DNA of 6,563 nucleotides, taken from assembly GCA_030610965.1 (NCBI GenBank), contig JAUWQU010000222.1, forward strand, positions 1 to 6,563. Direction: 5' to 3'. A program made the translations under genes and the position numbers. Below are positions 5,180 to 6,563 of this stretch, piece by piece. The notes beneath the pieces are model-generated. The model saw nothing but the letters and a program-made list of their open reading frames with translations, did not search any database and was not told where the DNA came from. How positions within the stretch are numbered: the stretch's first letter is position 1; each line of letters starts with the position of its first letter. The DNA comes from Phycisphaerae bacterium (GTDB lineage: Bacteria; Planctomycetota; Phycisphaerae; SM23-33).

Positions 5180-6563
5180 ATGTCGAGATTCAACAGAATC
5201 GTCCCGACCGGGTTGATCGTGTCGGTGATCAGTATCGCCGGAATGCTCTTTCTCCCAAGCCTGACCGGGCGCGACAGGGCCCAGGCCCAAGACGGCCCCG
5301 AAGGGTACGACCGCGCCACACCTGCCCCAGAGCAGTCCGGTAATCAGGAAAATGTACTGAAAGTCCCTGTAACGAAGGAACAGGTTACCCGCCTCGGCAT
5401 CAAGATATCTCAAGCGACGCAAGGCATTATTCGCAGGGAGATTCGCGTTCCCGGAGAGTTCAAGCTCGATTCGGACCGTGTGGCGCACGTGGTGCCCCGT
5501 GCCGCGGGCGTCGTACGCAAGGTCAGCAAGAACCTTGGCGGCCGGGTTCAGGCCGACGAGGTGCTCGCCTGGATCGAAAGCGACGAGCTGACCGAAGCCA
5601 AACTGAGCTTCTATGCGAAGGCAGTTGAGGTCGGCTGCTGCGAGATCAAGTTGCCCCGAGCCAAGGCGATCTTCGAGAATGTGGCGAAACTCACCGCGAT
5701 GCTCCGCAAGGAGGCCACGGAGAAAGAGATTCACAAGCATGACGCTCTTGAGATGGGCAAGTACCGAGGGCAGTTGCTCACGGCCTATGTCATGCACCTC
5801 GCTGCCCGGGCAATCCACGAGCGGGCGGCGAGCCTGCACGCCGAGAAGATCGGCAGCGGCCAGGAACTGCTCGATGCCGAGACGGCCCTGCGGCAAGCGA
5901 GGGCCAAGTTCCACGCGGCCATGGATACGGCGCGATACGAGACGCTGATTGCCTACACCGAGGCGGTCCAGGAGCGTCAGGTGGCTGTCTTCAATGCCGT
6001 TGCTGCCGAGAAACGACTGCGACTGAAGGGCGCCGACGACAAGGTCATTGACGCCTTGCGCGCACTCGTTCCCAAGGCAAGAGGCCTGACGCCGTGCCTG
6101 TGTGACGACCCGAATTGCCAGGAGGGCAAGCTGCCTTCGGTGGCGGACGCTCTGGGCAAAGACGAGCGATTTGGGTGGTACGCGCTGCGTGCCCCATTCG
6201 ACGGGACAGTGGTCGCCAAGCACATTGTCCTGGGTGAATCGATCGACAAGACTGCCGAAGTATTCACCATTGCCGACCTCTCCAGCGTCTGGATGGACCT
6301 GGCGATCAGTCAGAACGACATCTCCGCGGTGCGGCAAGGACAAGCCGTAACCGTTCGCCTGCCGGACGGGACGGAGTCGGAGGCGACAATCGGGTTCATC
6401 TCCCCTCTCGTCGCTCCGGAGACCCGGACTGCATTGGCGAGGGCGACCCTGCCCAATCCCAAGGGCCTGTTCCGGCCGGGGACGTTCGTCGATGCCGACA
6501 TTCTCGTACCCTCGATAAAGGAGACGGTAATTGTTCCCAAGGCGAGTGTGCAGTTGGTGAACG
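5180..6563 (+). CDS. RND efflux periplasmic adaptor (CzcB/CusB-like membrane fusion protein), 3' end outside window
   Basis: At least 461 residues, open to the right edge. The adaptor links the inner-membrane RND pump to the outer-membrane channel. Residues 8-28 are a hydrophobic signal or anchor, with a possible cleavage after AQA (34-36). The first lipoyl half is PRAAGVVRKV through WIESDEL (about 106-134). The second half is YALRAPFDGTVV (334-345), followed by beta-barrel segments (SSVWMDLAISQNDI, then VTVRLPDGTE) and a membrane-proximal part (RPGTFVDADILVP). These are typical of CzcB-type adaptors. The roughly 200 residues between the lipoyl halves are long for the family. They are mostly helical in character and contain vicinal Cys153-Cys154, H185-K-H187 and a C306-x-C308-x4-C313 cluster just before the second half. 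The start was chosen from the AAAGG spacing. The pump gene should follow. A heavy-metal substrate is inferred from the branch and the metal-ligand-rich neighbour. Confidence 0.9.
   Translation, partial: MSRFNRIVPTGLIVSVISIAGMLFLPSLTGRDRAQAQDGPEGYDRATPAPEQSGNQENVLKVPVTKEQVTRLGIKISQATQGIIRREIRVPGEFKLDSDRVAHVVPRAAGVVRKVSKNLGGRVQADEVLAWIESDELTEAKLSFYAKAVEVGCCEIKLPRAKAIFENVAKLTAMLRKEATEKEIHKHDALEMGKYRGQLLTAYVMHLAARAIHERAASLHAEKIGSGQELLDAETALRQARAKFHAAMDTARYETLIAYTEAVQERQVAVFNAVAAEKRLRLKGADDKVIDALRALVPKARGLTPCLCDDPNCQEGKLPSVADALGKDERFGWYALRAPFDGTVVAKHIVLGESIDKTAEVFTIADLSSVWMDLAISQNDISAVRQGQAVTVRLPDGTESEATIGFISPLVAPETRTALARATLPNPKGLFRPGTFVDADILVPSIKETVIVPKASVQLVN

Noticed and set aside
3728..6343. 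A 2.6-kb antisense open frame (871 codons) covering most of the outer-membrane channel and adaptor genes
   Set aside because: It lies opposite two well-supported genes, crosses the gap between them and has no family motif. Such long antisense frames arise from GC-rich codon bias that avoids stops on the opposite strand.
1..6563. CRISPR arrays, tRNA or rRNA genes, riboswitches
   Set aside because: No regularly spaced repeat-spacer pattern, cloverleaf or conserved RNA motif was seen. The only direct repeats are the TTTGGNNCTT decamers, which are too short and close for CRISPR.

Overview
All five convincing genes lie on the + strand of GC-rich DNA. They form two functional blocks, followed by an adaptor gene that runs off the right edge. 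A lipid-anchored TolC/CzcC-type protein and an RND adaptor indicate a cell with two membranes. Composition, the style of the efflux genes and a TTTGG-type intergenic repeat suggest a planctomycete or a relative, but this is an inference and no marker gene is present to prove it.

Bases 2-88 hold the last 28 codons of an unidentified gene, possibly a transposase tail. A gene-free stretch of about 325 bases follows, containing one 7-bp perfect hairpin.

Bases 414-2753 carry three overlapping genes (overlaps of 8 and 7 bases): a LicC-like sugar/alcohol-phosphate nucleotidyltransferase, a class I SAM methyltransferase and a CDP-alcohol phosphatidyltransferase. Read together they look like a compact route to a phospholipid or related head group. 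The first enzyme would activate a phospho-alcohol (or phosphonate) as its CDP derivative, the third would transfer it to a lipid acceptor in the membrane, and the second would methylate the head group or precursor. The actual head group cannot be read from the sequence. No kinase, PEP mutase or inositol-phosphate synthase gene is in the window.

Bases 2754-3198 are intergenic. They hold a 14-bp palindrome, four copies of a TTTGGNNCTT decamer (two pairs with 14-base spacing), and a good sigma70-like promoter (TTGAAC-18-TATAAT) whose spacer contains a MerR-operator-like imperfect dyad.

Bases 3199-6563 look like a heavy-metal RND efflux operon. It begins with a small exported protein with 8 Cys and 8 His. 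Next is a CzcC/CusC-type outer-membrane lipoprotein with a clear Shine-Dalgarno site. Last is a CzcB/CusB-type periplasmic adaptor with an unusually long insertion containing a CxCx4C cluster. The inner-membrane pump would be expected just beyond the right edge.
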